Shown here in pieces: positions 1-8,272 of a stretch of DNA of 59,202 nucleotides (positions are counted from its first letter, which is position 1; each line of letters begins with the position of its first letter). The notes under the pieces are model-generated. The model was not told the DNA's origin. It saw only the letters and a program-made list of their open reading frames with translations, and ran no database searches. Where the stretch lies: positions 1 to 59,202 of the forward strand of contig CAVKOU010000011.1 of the NCBI GenBank assembly GCA_963658085.1, given 5' to 3'. Source of the DNA: CAKRJP01 sp963658085 (GTDB taxonomy: Bacteria; Bacillota; Clostridia; Lachnospirales; Lachnospiraceae). Position numbers and translations under genes: made by a program.

Positions 1-53
1 AGAGCGTTCGGCTGTTAACCGAAATGTCGTAGGTTCGAGCCCTACTCGGGGAG
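1..53 (+). tRNA. tRNA-Asn(GTT), 5' end cut by window
   Basis: The 3' two thirds of a tRNA. The anticodon loop reads CTGTTAA with GTT as anticodon. The T arm (GTAGG-TTCGAGC-CCTAC) is followed by a 7-nt acceptor strand (46-52) and discriminator G53. No CCA is encoded. The 5' acceptor strand and part of the D arm lie outside the window. Confidence 0.93.
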
Positions 54-56
54 TTG

Positions 57-89
57 ATCCTGTAATCCTTTTGGATTGCAGGATTTTTT
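57..89 (+). terminator. Rho-independent terminator after tRNA-Asn
   Basis: A 12-bp stem (57-68 with 73-84, one G-U pair) with a TTTT loop, followed directly by a run of T. It sits 4 nt after the tRNA end and separates the tRNA from the iron/haem transporter genes. Confidence 0.85.
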
Positions 90-159
90 GTGTAATTGAA
101 AAATCTTAGTTTCTATTATATAGGAACATAGATATGATTGTTGCAATAGGAGATTGGAT

Positions 160-1776
160 ATGCAGAGCGGAAAAAGATATATTCATAGGATTCTATCAGG
201 AATTTTAATAGTAATATTTCTTGTTACTTGCATCGGAGGTTGCAGTAGTTTTGGGGCAGGAAAGAATGCTTCCGATGGAACCTATTCTATAGAAGTGAGT
301 CTGTTGGGAGGAACAGGAAAGGCAAGTATAGAATCCCCTACTACCTTAACAATAGAGGGAGATACTATGACAGCTCGAATTGTATGGAGTAGCTCTCACT
401 ATGATTATATGGTGGTAGATGACACTCGCTACGAACCCTTGGAGGGGGAGGATACTTCGGTATTCGAGATTCCTGTGAAAGCATTGGATGAGGATCTGGA
501 GGTGGTGGCAGACACCACAGCCATGAGTGTGCCGCATGAAATTGAATATATTTTGCATTTTGATTCTGGCACGATGAAGGCTGTAGACGGTAATGAGAGT
601 TCGGATTCTGATTCGAATAGTAAAGATAGCAGTAAGAACTCAAAAAAGAATGATAGCAATAATAATGTTTCTAACAAAACGAAATCTGATGATTCGACAA
701 AATCTACCAGTGTATGGGATGCGGAAGCACCAAAGATTGATGGATTGGATTTTGAATCTAAATTAGAGCTTTCATATGCCACTCAGTATCAGGTATTCTT
801 TTATAAACATGGTTATGCACTGATTGAGATCAAGGACAGTGGCAGGTACCTTGTAGTTCCTGAGAAATATGACACGCCCAAGAACCTGGATGAAGACATT
901 ATAGTGCTTGAAAAACCTCTGAATAAAATATATTTGGCAGCAACCTCGGCTATGGCTCTCTTTGACTCTGCAGACGCTCTGGATTTCATTAAATTTAGTG
1001 GACAAAAGGCAGATGGCTGGTATGTGGAGCATGCAAAAAAAGCCATGGAAGATGGAAGTATCTTATACGCAGGAAAATATAGTGAACCGGATTATGAAAC
1101 CTTGATGGACGAAGGATGTAATTTGGCGATAGAATCTACTATGATTCTTCATACCCCTAAGGTAAAAGAAATGTTAGAAGCTTTGGAAATCCCGGTTATG
1201 ATCGAGAGGTCCAGTTACGAGACAGAGCCTTTGGGACGTACAGAGTGGATCAAATTATATGGAGTTCTTACAGATCACGAGACAGAGGCAAATGCCTTTT
1301 TTGAGGAGCAGGCCAAGGTTATGGAGGATTTAGTGGATGTTAAGAATACCAAAAAGACAGTGGCATTTTTCTACTTGAATAGTAATGGCACGGTGGTAGT
1401 TCGTAAATCAGAAGATTATATCCCAAGGATGATCGAGATTGCCGGAGGAAATTATATTTTTGATGATCTTGAAAATTCCGAAAGTAATAGTCCGTCGGTA
1501 GAATTATCGATGGAAGAGTTTTATGCGACAGCTAAGGATGCCGATTATCTAATTTACAATTCGTCGATCGACAGTCCATTGAATAATCTCCAGGAACTTC
1601 TTGAAAAAAGTGAGTTGTTTGCAGATTTTAAGGCAGTAAAAAATGGAAATGTATGGTGTACAGGAAAATATCTCTATCAGGCTACGGACAGTTTAGGAGA
1701 GATGATTCGGGATATTCATCTGATGCTGACAGATGGAGACGAAGGGAATATGAAGTTTTTGTATCGGATTTCTTAA
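160..1776 (+). CDS. ABC transporter substrate-binding lipoprotein with N-terminal NEAT-like domain
   Basis: Binding protein of a haem/siderophore/cobalamin-class importer. A basic N-terminus, a hydrophobic stretch and an IGGC lipobox (near residue 28) predict a lipoprotein. Residues ~40-140 form an extra beta-rich domain (GTGKASIESP, WSSSHYDYM, FEIPV, AMSVPHEIEY) that looks NEAT-like. An S/D/N/K-rich linker (~145-190) follows, then a BtuF/FhuD-type periplasmic-binding fold (~200-535). At 538 residues it is much longer than a usual BtuF-type protein because of this domain. ATG160 is chosen because AGGAG at 148-152 leaves 7 nt; an upstream in-frame TTG at 154 is too close to it. The permease and ATPase genes follow on the same strand. 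The ligand is inferred: haem is favoured by the NEAT-like domain, but other iron complexes are possible. Confidence 0.85.
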   Translation: MQSGKRYIHRILSGILIVIFLVTCIGGCSSFGAGKNASDGTYSIEVSLLGGTGKASIESPTTLTIEGDTMTARIVWSSSHYDYMVVDDTRYEPLEGEDTSVFEIPVKALDEDLEVVADTTAMSVPHEIEYILHFDSGTMKAVDGNESSDSDSNSKDSSKNSKKNDSNNNVSNKTKSDDSTKSTSVWDAEAPKIDGLDFESKLELSYATQYQVFFYKHGYALIEIKDSGRYLVVPEKYDTPKNLDEDIIVLEKPLNKIYLAATSAMALFDSADALDFIKFSGQKADGWYVEHAKKAMEDGSILYAGKYSEPDYETLMDEGCNLAIESTMILHTPKVKEMLEALEIPVMIERSSYETEPLGRTEWIKLYGVLTDHETEANAFFEEQAKVMEDLVDVKNTKKTVAFFYLNSNGTVVVRKSEDYIPRMIEIAGGNYIFDDLENSESNSPSVELSMEEFYATAKDADYLIYNSSIDSPLNNLQELLEKSELFADFKAVKNGNVWCTGKYLYQATDSLGEMIRDIHLMLTDGDEGNMKFLYRIS

Positions 1777-1842
1777 GCATAATAAAATATACAGAAATCA
1801 GTTCGAAAAGACGCATATAAACCTGTATAAAAGGGAAATAAT

Positions 1843-2886
1843 ATGGAAAATAATGATTTTCAGAGACAGCTTTATAAAATCAGAATCAGATATGGAATTG
1901 TATTTACTGTAATGTTTGTACTGTTGGCTTTTATGGTTGTATGGAATGTTAATTCCGGGAACGTGCATATTGATTTAGGAGAGATCATAAGCATTCTTCT
2001 AGGAGGAAATTCAGACTCCATGGAGTACAGTATCATATGGAAGATTCGTTTGCCTAGAATTCTAATGGCAGCCATTCTCGGTGGAGCGTTGGCACTAGCT
2101 GGTTTTTTGCTTCAGACCTTTTTTGCAAATCCGATAGCAGGTCCCTTTGTTCTTGGAATTTCCTCCGGGGCTAAGATGGCAGTGGCATTGACTATGATTG
2201 TCTTTTTACAATACGTAGGGAACTTGTCTTCCTGGGGGATGATCCTGGCTGCCTTTGCAGGATCCTTGTTGGCTGTTGGATTTATCCTGCTTTTGTCAAG
2301 AAAACTTAAAAACATGGCAACCTTATTGGTGGCAGGAATTATGATTGGATATATTTGCTCTGCTATCACAGATTTTGTGGTAACCTTTGCGGAGGATTCG
2401 GATATTGTAAATCTCCACAGTTGGTCTCAGGGAAGCTTTTCCGGTATGAGTATGGCAAATGTGAAGGTAGCTTTCCTTGTAGTTTTTCTCTGCTTTATTG
2501 GGACCCTTGCCCTGGCAAAACCTATGGGGGCCTATCAAATGGGAGAGGACTATGCCAAGAGCGTAGGAGTCAATACCGGTAGATTTCGAAGCATTCTGAT
2601 CCTGATTTCCAGTTTGCTTGCGGCCACGGTCACGGCCTTTGCCGGCCCAATCTCCTTTGTGGGAATCGCGGTGCCATATCTTGTCAGGAGAGCTTTAAAG
2701 ACATCAAAGCCTTTGGTGGTGATTCCGGGAACTTTTCTTGGAGGTGCTGTGTTTTGCATGGCCTGTGATCTGATTGCCCGTATGGCATTTGCGCCTACGG
2801 AACTTAATATCAGTACGGTGACATCGGTGATCGGAGCTCCCATCGTCATCCTGATGATGCTTCGAAGAAGAGCTTCAAATCTATAG
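1843..2886 (+). CDS. FecCD/BtuC-family iron-haem-B12 ABC transporter permease
   Basis: A 347-residue multi-spanning membrane protein of the FecCD family, which usually forms a dimer with about 10 helices per subunit. Family signatures seen are RLPRILMA near residue 70, the GGALALAGFLLQ and NPIAGPFVLGISSGA segments, and GPISFVGIAVPYLVRR near residue 265, which includes the ATPase-coupling region. It starts 66 nt after the binding-protein gene and is followed 79 nt later by the ATPase gene, so the three probably form one operon. Length is normal and no key segment is missing. The transported compound cannot be told from the permease alone. Confidence 0.93.
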   Translation: MENNDFQRQLYKIRIRYGIVFTVMFVLLAFMVVWNVNSGNVHIDLGEIISILLGGNSDSMEYSIIWKIRLPRILMAAILGGALALAGFLLQTFFANPIAGPFVLGISSGAKMAVALTMIVFLQYVGNLSSWGMILAAFAGSLLAVGFILLLSRKLKNMATLLVAGIMIGYICSAITDFVVTFAEDSDIVNLHSWSQGSFSGMSMANVKVAFLVVFLCFIGTLALAKPMGAYQMGEDYAKSVGVNTGRFRSILILISSLLAATVTAFAGPISFVGIAVPYLVRRALKTSKPLVVIPGTFLGGAVFCMACDLIARMAFAPTELNISTVTSVIGAPIVILMMLRRRASNL

Positions 2887-2965
2887 AAATATATGATTAT
2901 AAAAAATAACGATTCAAAGCTAATCGCATAAATGTCAGATGATAGGAAGATAATAGGAAGAAAAG

Positions 2966-3742
2966 ATGAATAAAAAAATGGAAGTAAGCCTTCAGAAAAT
3001 GTCTGTCGGGTATGGAGGGAAACCTCTAATTCATGATATTAATATCGAAATTGAAAAGGGAGAGATCTTAACCTTGATCGGACCCAATGGATCTGGGAAA
3101 TCTACGATCTTAAAGAGCATTACCAGACAGCTGCAGCTGATTTCCGGAAAGATTTTTGTTGGGAATGAGTCCCTGCATGAGCTAAGTGGAAATGAACTGG
3201 CAAAGAAAATGGCGGTGGTTTTGACAAACCGGACTCAAACGGAGCTTATGACATGCTATGATGTGGTGGCTGCAGGTCGATACCCTTATACCGGTTCCAT
3301 GGGAGTCTTAAGTCAGGAAGACCGGAAGAAAATAGAGGAGGCACTGAGGCTTGTCCATGGCGAGGAGTTAGGGGCTAAGGATTTCATGGAAATCAGTGAC
3401 GGCCAAAAGCAGAGAGTTCTCTTGGCCAGGGCCTTTTGCCAGGAACCGGAAATCATGGTTTTGGATGAACCTACTTCTTATTTGGATCTTCGTTATAAGC
3501 TGGAACTGCTTTCTCTTCTAAAACGTATGGCAAAGGAAAATCAGATTACCGTAATCATGTCCCTCCATGAAATAGAATTTGCCGGGAGAATGTCGGATAA
3601 GATTTTATGTGTGAAGGGAGATCGTATTTTTGATTATGGAACTCCAAAAGAAATTTATAAGGAAGAGCGCATTCGCAAGTTGTATGATATTGAAGAGACA
3701 GCCTATGATCCTTGTTTTGAGGAAATTTTAAAATTTAATTGA
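2966..3742 (+). CDS. FecE/BtuD-family ABC transporter ATP-binding protein
   Basis: A 258-residue cytoplasmic ATPase that powers the preceding permease. Walker A is GPNGSGKST (~residues 39-47). The signature motif is ISDGQKQR rather than the usual LSGGQ; such D-for-G changes occur in this subfamily. Walker B is IMVLDEPTSYLD and the switch His lies in SLHEIEF. The start is preceded by AGGAAG. The gene ends the first importer operon; no clear hairpin terminator is seen before the tRNA-Cys promoter at 3848. Confidence 0.93.
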   Translation: MNKKMEVSLQKMSVGYGGKPLIHDINIEIEKGEILTLIGPNGSGKSTILKSITRQLQLISGKIFVGNESLHELSGNELAKKMAVVLTNRTQTELMTCYDVVAAGRYPYTGSMGVLSQEDRKKIEEALRLVHGEELGAKDFMEISDGQKQRVLLARAFCQEPEIMVLDEPTSYLDLRYKLELLSLLKRMAKENQITVIMSLHEIEFAGRMSDKILCVKGDRIFDYGTPKEIYKEERIRKLYDIEETAYDPCFEEILKFN

Positions 3743-3847
3743 CGGAGTCCGTATTAGACTTTACTCAAAAAGACCAAAGTAGAATGAAAGCTTGGATTTT
3801 GTTTAGAATGATAAGTGAAAAAAATGTTAATAAATAGAAAAAATTAC

Positions 3848-3876
3848 TTGACGGAGTGGAGACTGGTTGCTATAAT
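3848..3876 (+). promoter_or_regulatory. Promoter of tRNA-Cys
   Basis: TTGACG at 3848-3853, a 17-bp spacer, then a perfect TATAAT at 3871-3876, 42 bp before the mature tRNA. It is among the closest sigma-A consensus matches in the window. Confidence 0.8.
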
Positions 3877-3918
3877 AAACAAGTGTCTGAGACAGAGTAT
3901 CAGATAATAAATATATAT

Positions 3919-3989
3919 GGCGCCATAGCCAAGTGGTAAGGCAAAGGTCTGCAACACCTCTATCACCAGTTCAAATCTGGTTGGCGCCT
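3919..3989 (+). tRNA. tRNA-Cys(GCA)
   Basis: A complete 71-nt tRNA. The acceptor strands GGCGCCA (3919-3925) and TGGCGCC (3982-3988) pair fully, with discriminator T3989, the base normally found in tRNA-Cys. The anticodon loop CTGCAAC carries GCA, and the T arm is CCAG-TTCAAATC-TGG. The outermost anticodon-stem pair is an A-C mismatch. CCA is not encoded. Confidence 0.95.
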
Positions 3990-3994
3990 CTTAC

Positions 3995-4032
3995 AAGAAA
4001 AGCTTCTGCAATGTGCAGGAGCTTTTCTTTTG
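3995..4032 (+). terminator. Rho-independent terminator of tRNA-Cys
   Basis: AAGAAAAGCTTCTGCA pairs with TGCAGGAGCTTTTCTT with one mismatch around a short loop, and the T-rich tail runs on to 4032. It lies 6 nt after the tRNA. Confidence 0.85.
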
Positions 4033-4123
4033 TTGTGCAGGCATTCAAAAATGTGAATGTTCGCCAAAACATTAAAATATTAAAAACCAGTCAAACAATT
4101 TTCATGACATACCCAAAATCACC

Positions 4124-4152
4124 TTGAAAAATCGCCTTTTTACGAATACAAT
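4124..4152 (+). promoter_or_regulatory. Candidate promoter of the GGDEF-EAL gene
   Basis: TTGAAA at 4124-4129, a 17-bp spacer and TACAAT at 4147-4152. It would give a leader of about 185 nt before the start at 4344, containing the nine-G tract. Placement is by consensus match only. Confidence 0.45.
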
Positions 4153-4243
4153 ATAAATTATGAATAGTCTGATTTAATATTCGCAATTAAGAAAGAATAT
4201 TTCAAAATATCAGACAAAACAGTAGCAATAAGGTGAATTTTCA

Positions 4244-4252
4244 GGGGGGGGG
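4244..4252 (+). repeat. Nine-G homopolymer in the GGDEF-EAL leader
   Basis: Nine consecutive G residues followed by TAACCCTCGCTAACCC. The run could pair with nearby C-rich blocks or slip during replication. It is about 92 bp upstream of the start codon and downstream of the candidate promoter, so any effect would act on the leader RNA rather than on promoter spacing. Confidence 0.6.
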
Positions 4253-4343
4253 TAACCCTCGCTAACCCTTAAACCGTGCGAAGAAAAGCGTACATAAATG
4301 AGCGATTAGGGATGTGCGTTAATGCATCAGAAAGGGAAAAGTT

Positions 4344-7151
4344 ATGAACGTGGAAAAAGAGACCATTTTGATCGTTGATGACTCAGAAATGAATCGAGAG
4401 ATCTTAAAATCCATGCTAGAGGATGAGTACGATATTATAGAGGCTGAAGACGGAGAGAAGGCCATCCGGATTTTATCGGATCACTTTCAAGATATTAAGC
4501 TGGTATTGTTAGATATTAATATGCCGGTTATGGACGGAAAAGAAGTGCTTCGGGTAATGGGTAATAAGCTATGGATGGAGCATATCCCGGTGGTTTGTAT
4601 TTCGTCTGATAGTACGGATGAAACTTTAAAAGTGGCTTACGATCTCGGAGTCGTAGATTATTTTACCAGACCCTTTGACAGAGAGTCTGTGATTCGTCGT
4701 GCCCATAATATCATCCACTTGTACGATAAGAATAATGTGGATCTTAGGGATGCCATTGGAATGTTGTCAGCATTCTTTTATCGAATCCTAAAGGTAAATT
4801 TGTCCACCGGAAGTTATCTGCCGTTAAAGGATAACATGGAGGACGTCTCCGGTGAATATGAAAATATTTCAGATATTTATGAAAGACTTCAGGGTTTTGC
4901 GTGGAAAGGGTATATACACGAAGAAGACAAGCAGGAATTTATAAATTTTTGCAATAGAGAATATATTTTAAGGAAGTTCGAAGAAGGATGTTCAGAGTTA
5001 ACTTTCCAATATCGAAGAAAAGTGGGAAACACCTATCATTGGATGTCTCTGGAATTCTATCGTAGTACAGAATATACCGATGAATATAAGGTAGTTCTTG
5101 TATGTGTAAGAAAGATTAACGATGATTATCTGAAACAGCTAGATGCCCTGCGGAGAAAGACGGATGGCATTGTAGGAATTGTATCCATAAATGTCACCAA
5201 GGGGATTTGTGTGGCAGGTTCCGCCAACCGTCAAGGGTTGAACCTTAAAAACGGCAGGGAATATATTGATGATTATATTCAGCGAGTTAGTCAGTTTACC
5301 ATTCATAAACAAGAGGAAAATACTTTTAAACAGGTTGTCAATCAAAAACATTTGCTGGAAATTTTTGCAAATGATGAGAGAGTAATCACGGTAGATGGCT
5401 CGATTTATGATGAACAAACTCAAGAACCTGTAAAGCTCAGATGTACCGTGGAGATGTTAGAAAATTCTCTTTCCGGTGACGTGGAGGGGTTATTATATTT
5501 CTCCAATATCACAGGACAGTATCTCATGGAGCAGATGACGAAGCGTCTGTATCAGAGGAATTTCGATTCTGTATTAGTCTTAGATGTAAAGAAAAAGTGT
5601 CTGGTGGTAGATGCGCCGGAGGCTCTTGGAAACGGACATTTTTCTCAGGAGGATATCCCTTACGAGGACTATGTTGAAAATGTGCTTTTGAGGGATGTCT
5701 CAGAGAAGGATTATGAAACCTTAAGAAGAAAAGCAAGCTTAGATCGAATTGCCAGAATTCTTAAGACGAAGGAACGTTATTCTTTTGTAAGTCGTAGACG
5801 CATAAATGGAGAATGGAGACTCAAGGAGCATTCTTTTGTGCTACTGAATGAGGAGCATCAGCTTTATCTGGGAGCGATAGAAGATATTACCGAAGTTTCC
5901 AGAAAAGACAGTCTTACAAGCGGACTGAATCGCCAAGGATTTATTGTAAATGTAGAAAAAATCTTGAAAAACAGCGAGTCTTGGAGTGATTATGCAATTT
6001 TGTTTTTTGATGCTCATAATTTTAAGGGGATCAACGAACTTTTTGGAATGCCGGTGGGAGATTTGGCTCTTAGAGAGATTTATCGTCGTTTAAGCGAGTC
6101 GGTATTAAATCCGTTGGTGGCAGCGCGTATCGGATCTGATCATTTTGCATGTTTTGTGAAAAAAGAAAAGGTAACGGAGCAGGCTTTGATGGAGGTATGT
6201 TACTTTTCCTTTGAGGAGAAGAATAGAACTGTGCCGGTATCTCTTCGCTGCGGTATCTATTATCCAGATCAGCGAGAAAAAAATGTGGGACTTATGCTTG
6301 ATCTGGCGGAACATGCCAAGGAGAGTATTCAGGATAAATCCGATTGTCCTTATAATACGTTTGATGAGTCTATGCGTGCTAATTATATTGACGAGGCCAT
6401 CATTGTTGCTCAGGTAGAGAGCAGTTTGGGAAATGGTGATTTTAAAGTTTACTATCAGCCAATTGTAGATGCAAAGACAGGGGAGATTGTGTCGGCGGAA
6501 GCCTTGGTTCGTTGGATTCATCCGGAAATGGGCTTTATTTCGCCAGCTCTTTTTATACCGGTGTTGGAGGAAAAAGGGCATATTTCTGATGTGGATAGCT
6601 TTGTGACAAAGCATGTCAGTGAATTTCTACGACAGAGGAAAGAGCGAGGCGCAAAAGACGTTCCTGTATCTGTGAATTATTCCAGAATGGATTTCTACAA
6701 TCGTAAACTTATGGAGTGGACCCTTCAGGATATAGAAGAAAGGAAGAAGCTGGATATTTCTTGTAGAATAGAAATTACAGAGACATCTGTTGCGGCTATC
6801 GGTCAGGATCAAAGTAATCTTCTGAAAAAAATGAAAGATTGCGGAGCTACTATGCTTATCGATGATTTTGGAAGCGGTTATTCTTCTTTCAATATGCTGC
6901 AGGATTATGATTTTGATATTTTAAAAATCGACCGGGAATTTATCCGCAATTTGGAAAGTAATAAAAAGAGCCGGGGAATTGTGAGAGCGGTGATTAATAT
7001 GGCACATGCGCTTGGAATGAAGGTTGTTGTGGAAGGTGTTGAGACTAAGGAACAGGTAGAGTTCTTAAGAGAGTGTGGATGTGATTATATTCAGGGATAT
7101 TACTTCTACCGTCCTCTTCCGGAGGAAGAGTTTGTAAAGCTTCTTGATTAG
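4344..7151 (+). CDS. Response regulator with PAS-like, degenerate GGDEF and EAL domains
   Basis: A 935-residue cytoplasmic signalling protein. An N-terminal receiver domain (1-120) has acidic residues D12/D13 and phospho-acceptor D57 in LLDINMP, but R109 replaces the usual Lys of the KPF motif. PAS-like segments occupy roughly 130-520. The GGDEF domain (~530-670) carries GSDHF at 597-601 instead of GGDEF, so cyclase activity is unlikely. The EAL domain (~685-935) keeps EAL (719-721), the ITE, DDFGSGYSS, LKID, VEGVET and QGYYFYRP motifs, as expected for an active c-di-GMP phosphodiesterase. Start ATG4344 follows AAAGGG. It appears monocistronic and ends in a strong hairpin. No partner histidine kinase is visible nearby. 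Confidence 0.92.
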   Translation: MNVEKETILIVDDSEMNREILKSMLEDEYDIIEAEDGEKAIRILSDHFQDIKLVLLDINMPVMDGKEVLRVMGNKLWMEHIPVVCISSDSTDETLKVAYDLGVVDYFTRPFDRESVIRRAHNIIHLYDKNNVDLRDAIGMLSAFFYRILKVNLSTGSYLPLKDNMEDVSGEYENISDIYERLQGFAWKGYIHEEDKQEFINFCNREYILRKFEEGCSELTFQYRRKVGNTYHWMSLEFYRSTEYTDEYKVVLVCVRKINDDYLKQLDALRRKTDGIVGIVSINVTKGICVAGSANRQGLNLKNGREYIDDYIQRVSQFTIHKQEENTFKQVVNQKHLLEIFANDERVITVDGSIYDEQTQEPVKLRCTVEMLENSLSGDVEGLLYFSNITGQYLMEQMTKRLYQRNFDSVLVLDVKKKCLVVDAPEALGNGHFSQEDIPYEDYVENVLLRDVSEKDYETLRRKASLDRIARILKTKERYSFVSRRRINGEWRLKEHSFVLLNEEHQLYLGAIEDITEVSRKDSLTSGLNRQGFIVNVEKILKNSESWSDYAILFFDAHNFKGINELFGMPVGDLALREIYRRLSESVLNPLVAARIGSDHFACFVKKEKVTEQALMEVCYFSFEEKNRTVPVSLRCGIYYPDQREKNVGLMLDLAEHAKESIQDKSDCPYNTFDESMRANYIDEAIIVAQVESSLGNGDFKVYYQPIVDAKTGEIVSAEALVRWIHPEMGFISPALFIPVLEEKGHISDVDSFVTKHVSEFLRQRKERGAKDVPVSVNYSRMDFYNRKLMEWTLQDIEERKKLDISCRIEITETSVAAIGQDQSNLLKKMKDCGATMLIDDFGSGYSSFNMLQDYDFDILKIDREFIRNLESNKKSRGIVRAVINMAHALGMKVVVEGVETKEQVEFLRECGCDYIQGYYFYRPLPEEEFVKLLD

Positions 7152-7207
7152 GATATTCTCGATTAAGATACAGAAAATAATATAGAAATGATACAGAAAA
7201 AATAGTG

Positions 7208-7248
7208 AAAAAAAGATCTTCAGAGGTTCGGCGTCTGAAGATCTTTTT
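7208..7248. terminator. Bidirectional terminator
   Basis: A 15-bp stem (7210-7224 with 7234-7248) flanked by A and T runs, between the convergent EAL-protein and DnaJ-like genes. Confidence 0.85.
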
Positions 7249-7327
7249 GCGTGCTATGGAGTTGTTGGTTAGTAGTTTGGAATCAAATTCGGCCGTTTGG
7301 ATTTGTGGGTTTTATATCATATATTTG

Positions 7328-8092
7328 CTACAGATACCTTCCGGCACCGGGGTATCCGCCACAACAGAAACCACCGCCCCCGCAGCAGAGGTTGCATACC
7401 AGATTGGCGATACAAAGCTTTAGGCACATGTCGCCGCCCCCGCTGAAGGTAGTTGTATATGGGCTTTGCTGGGTGCGGTACCAGGAACCGCCACTTTCTA
7501 ATTGACGAACCAGCATTTGGTATTGGTAATTGTTTGGCTCTTTATTTAAGGCTTCCTTGGCATGCTGCAAGGCGATTACATTATTTCCCAATCCGGAATT
7601 GGCCATGGCGCTATAGTAGTACCATTGGGCGTTGTGCTCGGAAATGGTGTTTAGTACGTTTAGGGCTTCTTTATAGAGGCCATTGTTGATGTAATTGGCA
7701 GCTGCTCTTAGATGCAGATCTTCCTCGGTTCCGGAGGACGTGGATTGCCGGTATTCCCCGTAGAATCCTCTAAAAGGCCCGTATCCGCCAAAGCTTCCAA
7801 AGCCACCGAATCCTCCAAAATCAAAATCATCAAAACCTCCCGTGCCGCCGGAGGACTGATAAGTGCCGGTTCCGCTGGTTCGGCTTCCGCCGGAAGAGCC
7901 ATATTCTCGCTCCTGCATGATCTGTTGGTAGGCTTTTTGCACTTCTTTAAATTTGGCTTCTGCCTCATCTTTATTTGGATTATTGATATTGGCATCGGGA
8001 TGGTACTTGCGGCTTAGCTTTCGATAAGCTTTTTTGATGTCATCATCAGAAGCATCTCTGGAAACTTCCAGGATGCGATATGGATCGTTCAT
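7328..8092 (-). CDS. DnaJ-domain protein with glycine-rich, helical-repeat and cysteine-rich tail
   Basis: A 254-residue co-chaperone-like protein. A J domain occupies residues 1-70 with the HPD motif at 31-33, which stimulates Hsp70 ATPase. A Gly/Ser/Phe-rich segment (~75-120) follows. A TPR-like helical stretch (~125-200; AANYINNGLYKEAL, YYSAMANSGLGN) comes next. The C-terminus is unusual, with Cys-Gly clusters (CLKLC, CNLCCGGGGFCCGG). There is no DnaJ zinc finger, so this is a type III J protein rather than the main DnaJ. GAAAGGA precedes the start. It is the last gene of a minus-strand trio with the DUF5685 and zinc-ribbon genes, suggesting they work together. The client is unknown. Confidence 0.88.
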   Translation of the reverse strand: MNDPYRILEVSRDASDDDIKKAYRKLSRKYHPDANINNPNKDEAEAKFKEVQKAYQQIMQEREYGSSGGSRTSGTGTYQSSGGTGGFDDFDFGGFGGFGSFGGYGPFRGFYGEYRQSTSSGTEEDLHLRAAANYINNGLYKEALNVLNTISEHNAQWYYYSAMANSGLGNNVIALQHAKEALNKEPNNYQYQMLVRQLESGGSWYRTQQSPYTTTFSGGGDMCLKLCIANLVCNLCCGGGGFCCGGYPGAGRYL

Positions 8093-8129
8093 AAATTAAA
8101 TCCTTTCGTTAATCATAGGCAGCAGGCTG

Positions 8130-8265
8130 TGATATTAATTCGTTAAATCGTAGATAGTGGCCTATGATATTCTTTTGTTAGATCGTAGATAGTGGCCGTT
8201 GTATTCTTTTGTTAAATCGTAGATAGTGGCCGTTGTATTCGTTTGTTTAATCGTAGATAGTGAAC
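8130..8265. repeat. Four 34-35 bp tandem repeats between DUF5685 and DnaJ-like genes
   Basis: Four imperfect copies with a near-invariant ATCGTAGATAGTGG core, spaced 35, 34 and 34 bp apart. A fifth, more divergent copy overlaps the 3' end of the DUF5685 gene (GATCGTC near 8284). The array fills the gap and ends about 40 bp before the DnaJ-like start. Confidence 0.8.
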
Positions 8266-8272
8266 TGGGATG

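Noticed and set aside
3933..4127. Reading frame across tRNA-Cys
   Set aside because: It lies over the tRNA and its terminator, with no ribosome binding site of its own.
4160..4343. Possible c-di-GMP riboswitch before the GGDEF-EAL gene
   Set aside because: The leader is long and has complementary blocks, but I could not find the conserved core of class I or II c-di-GMP riboswitches.
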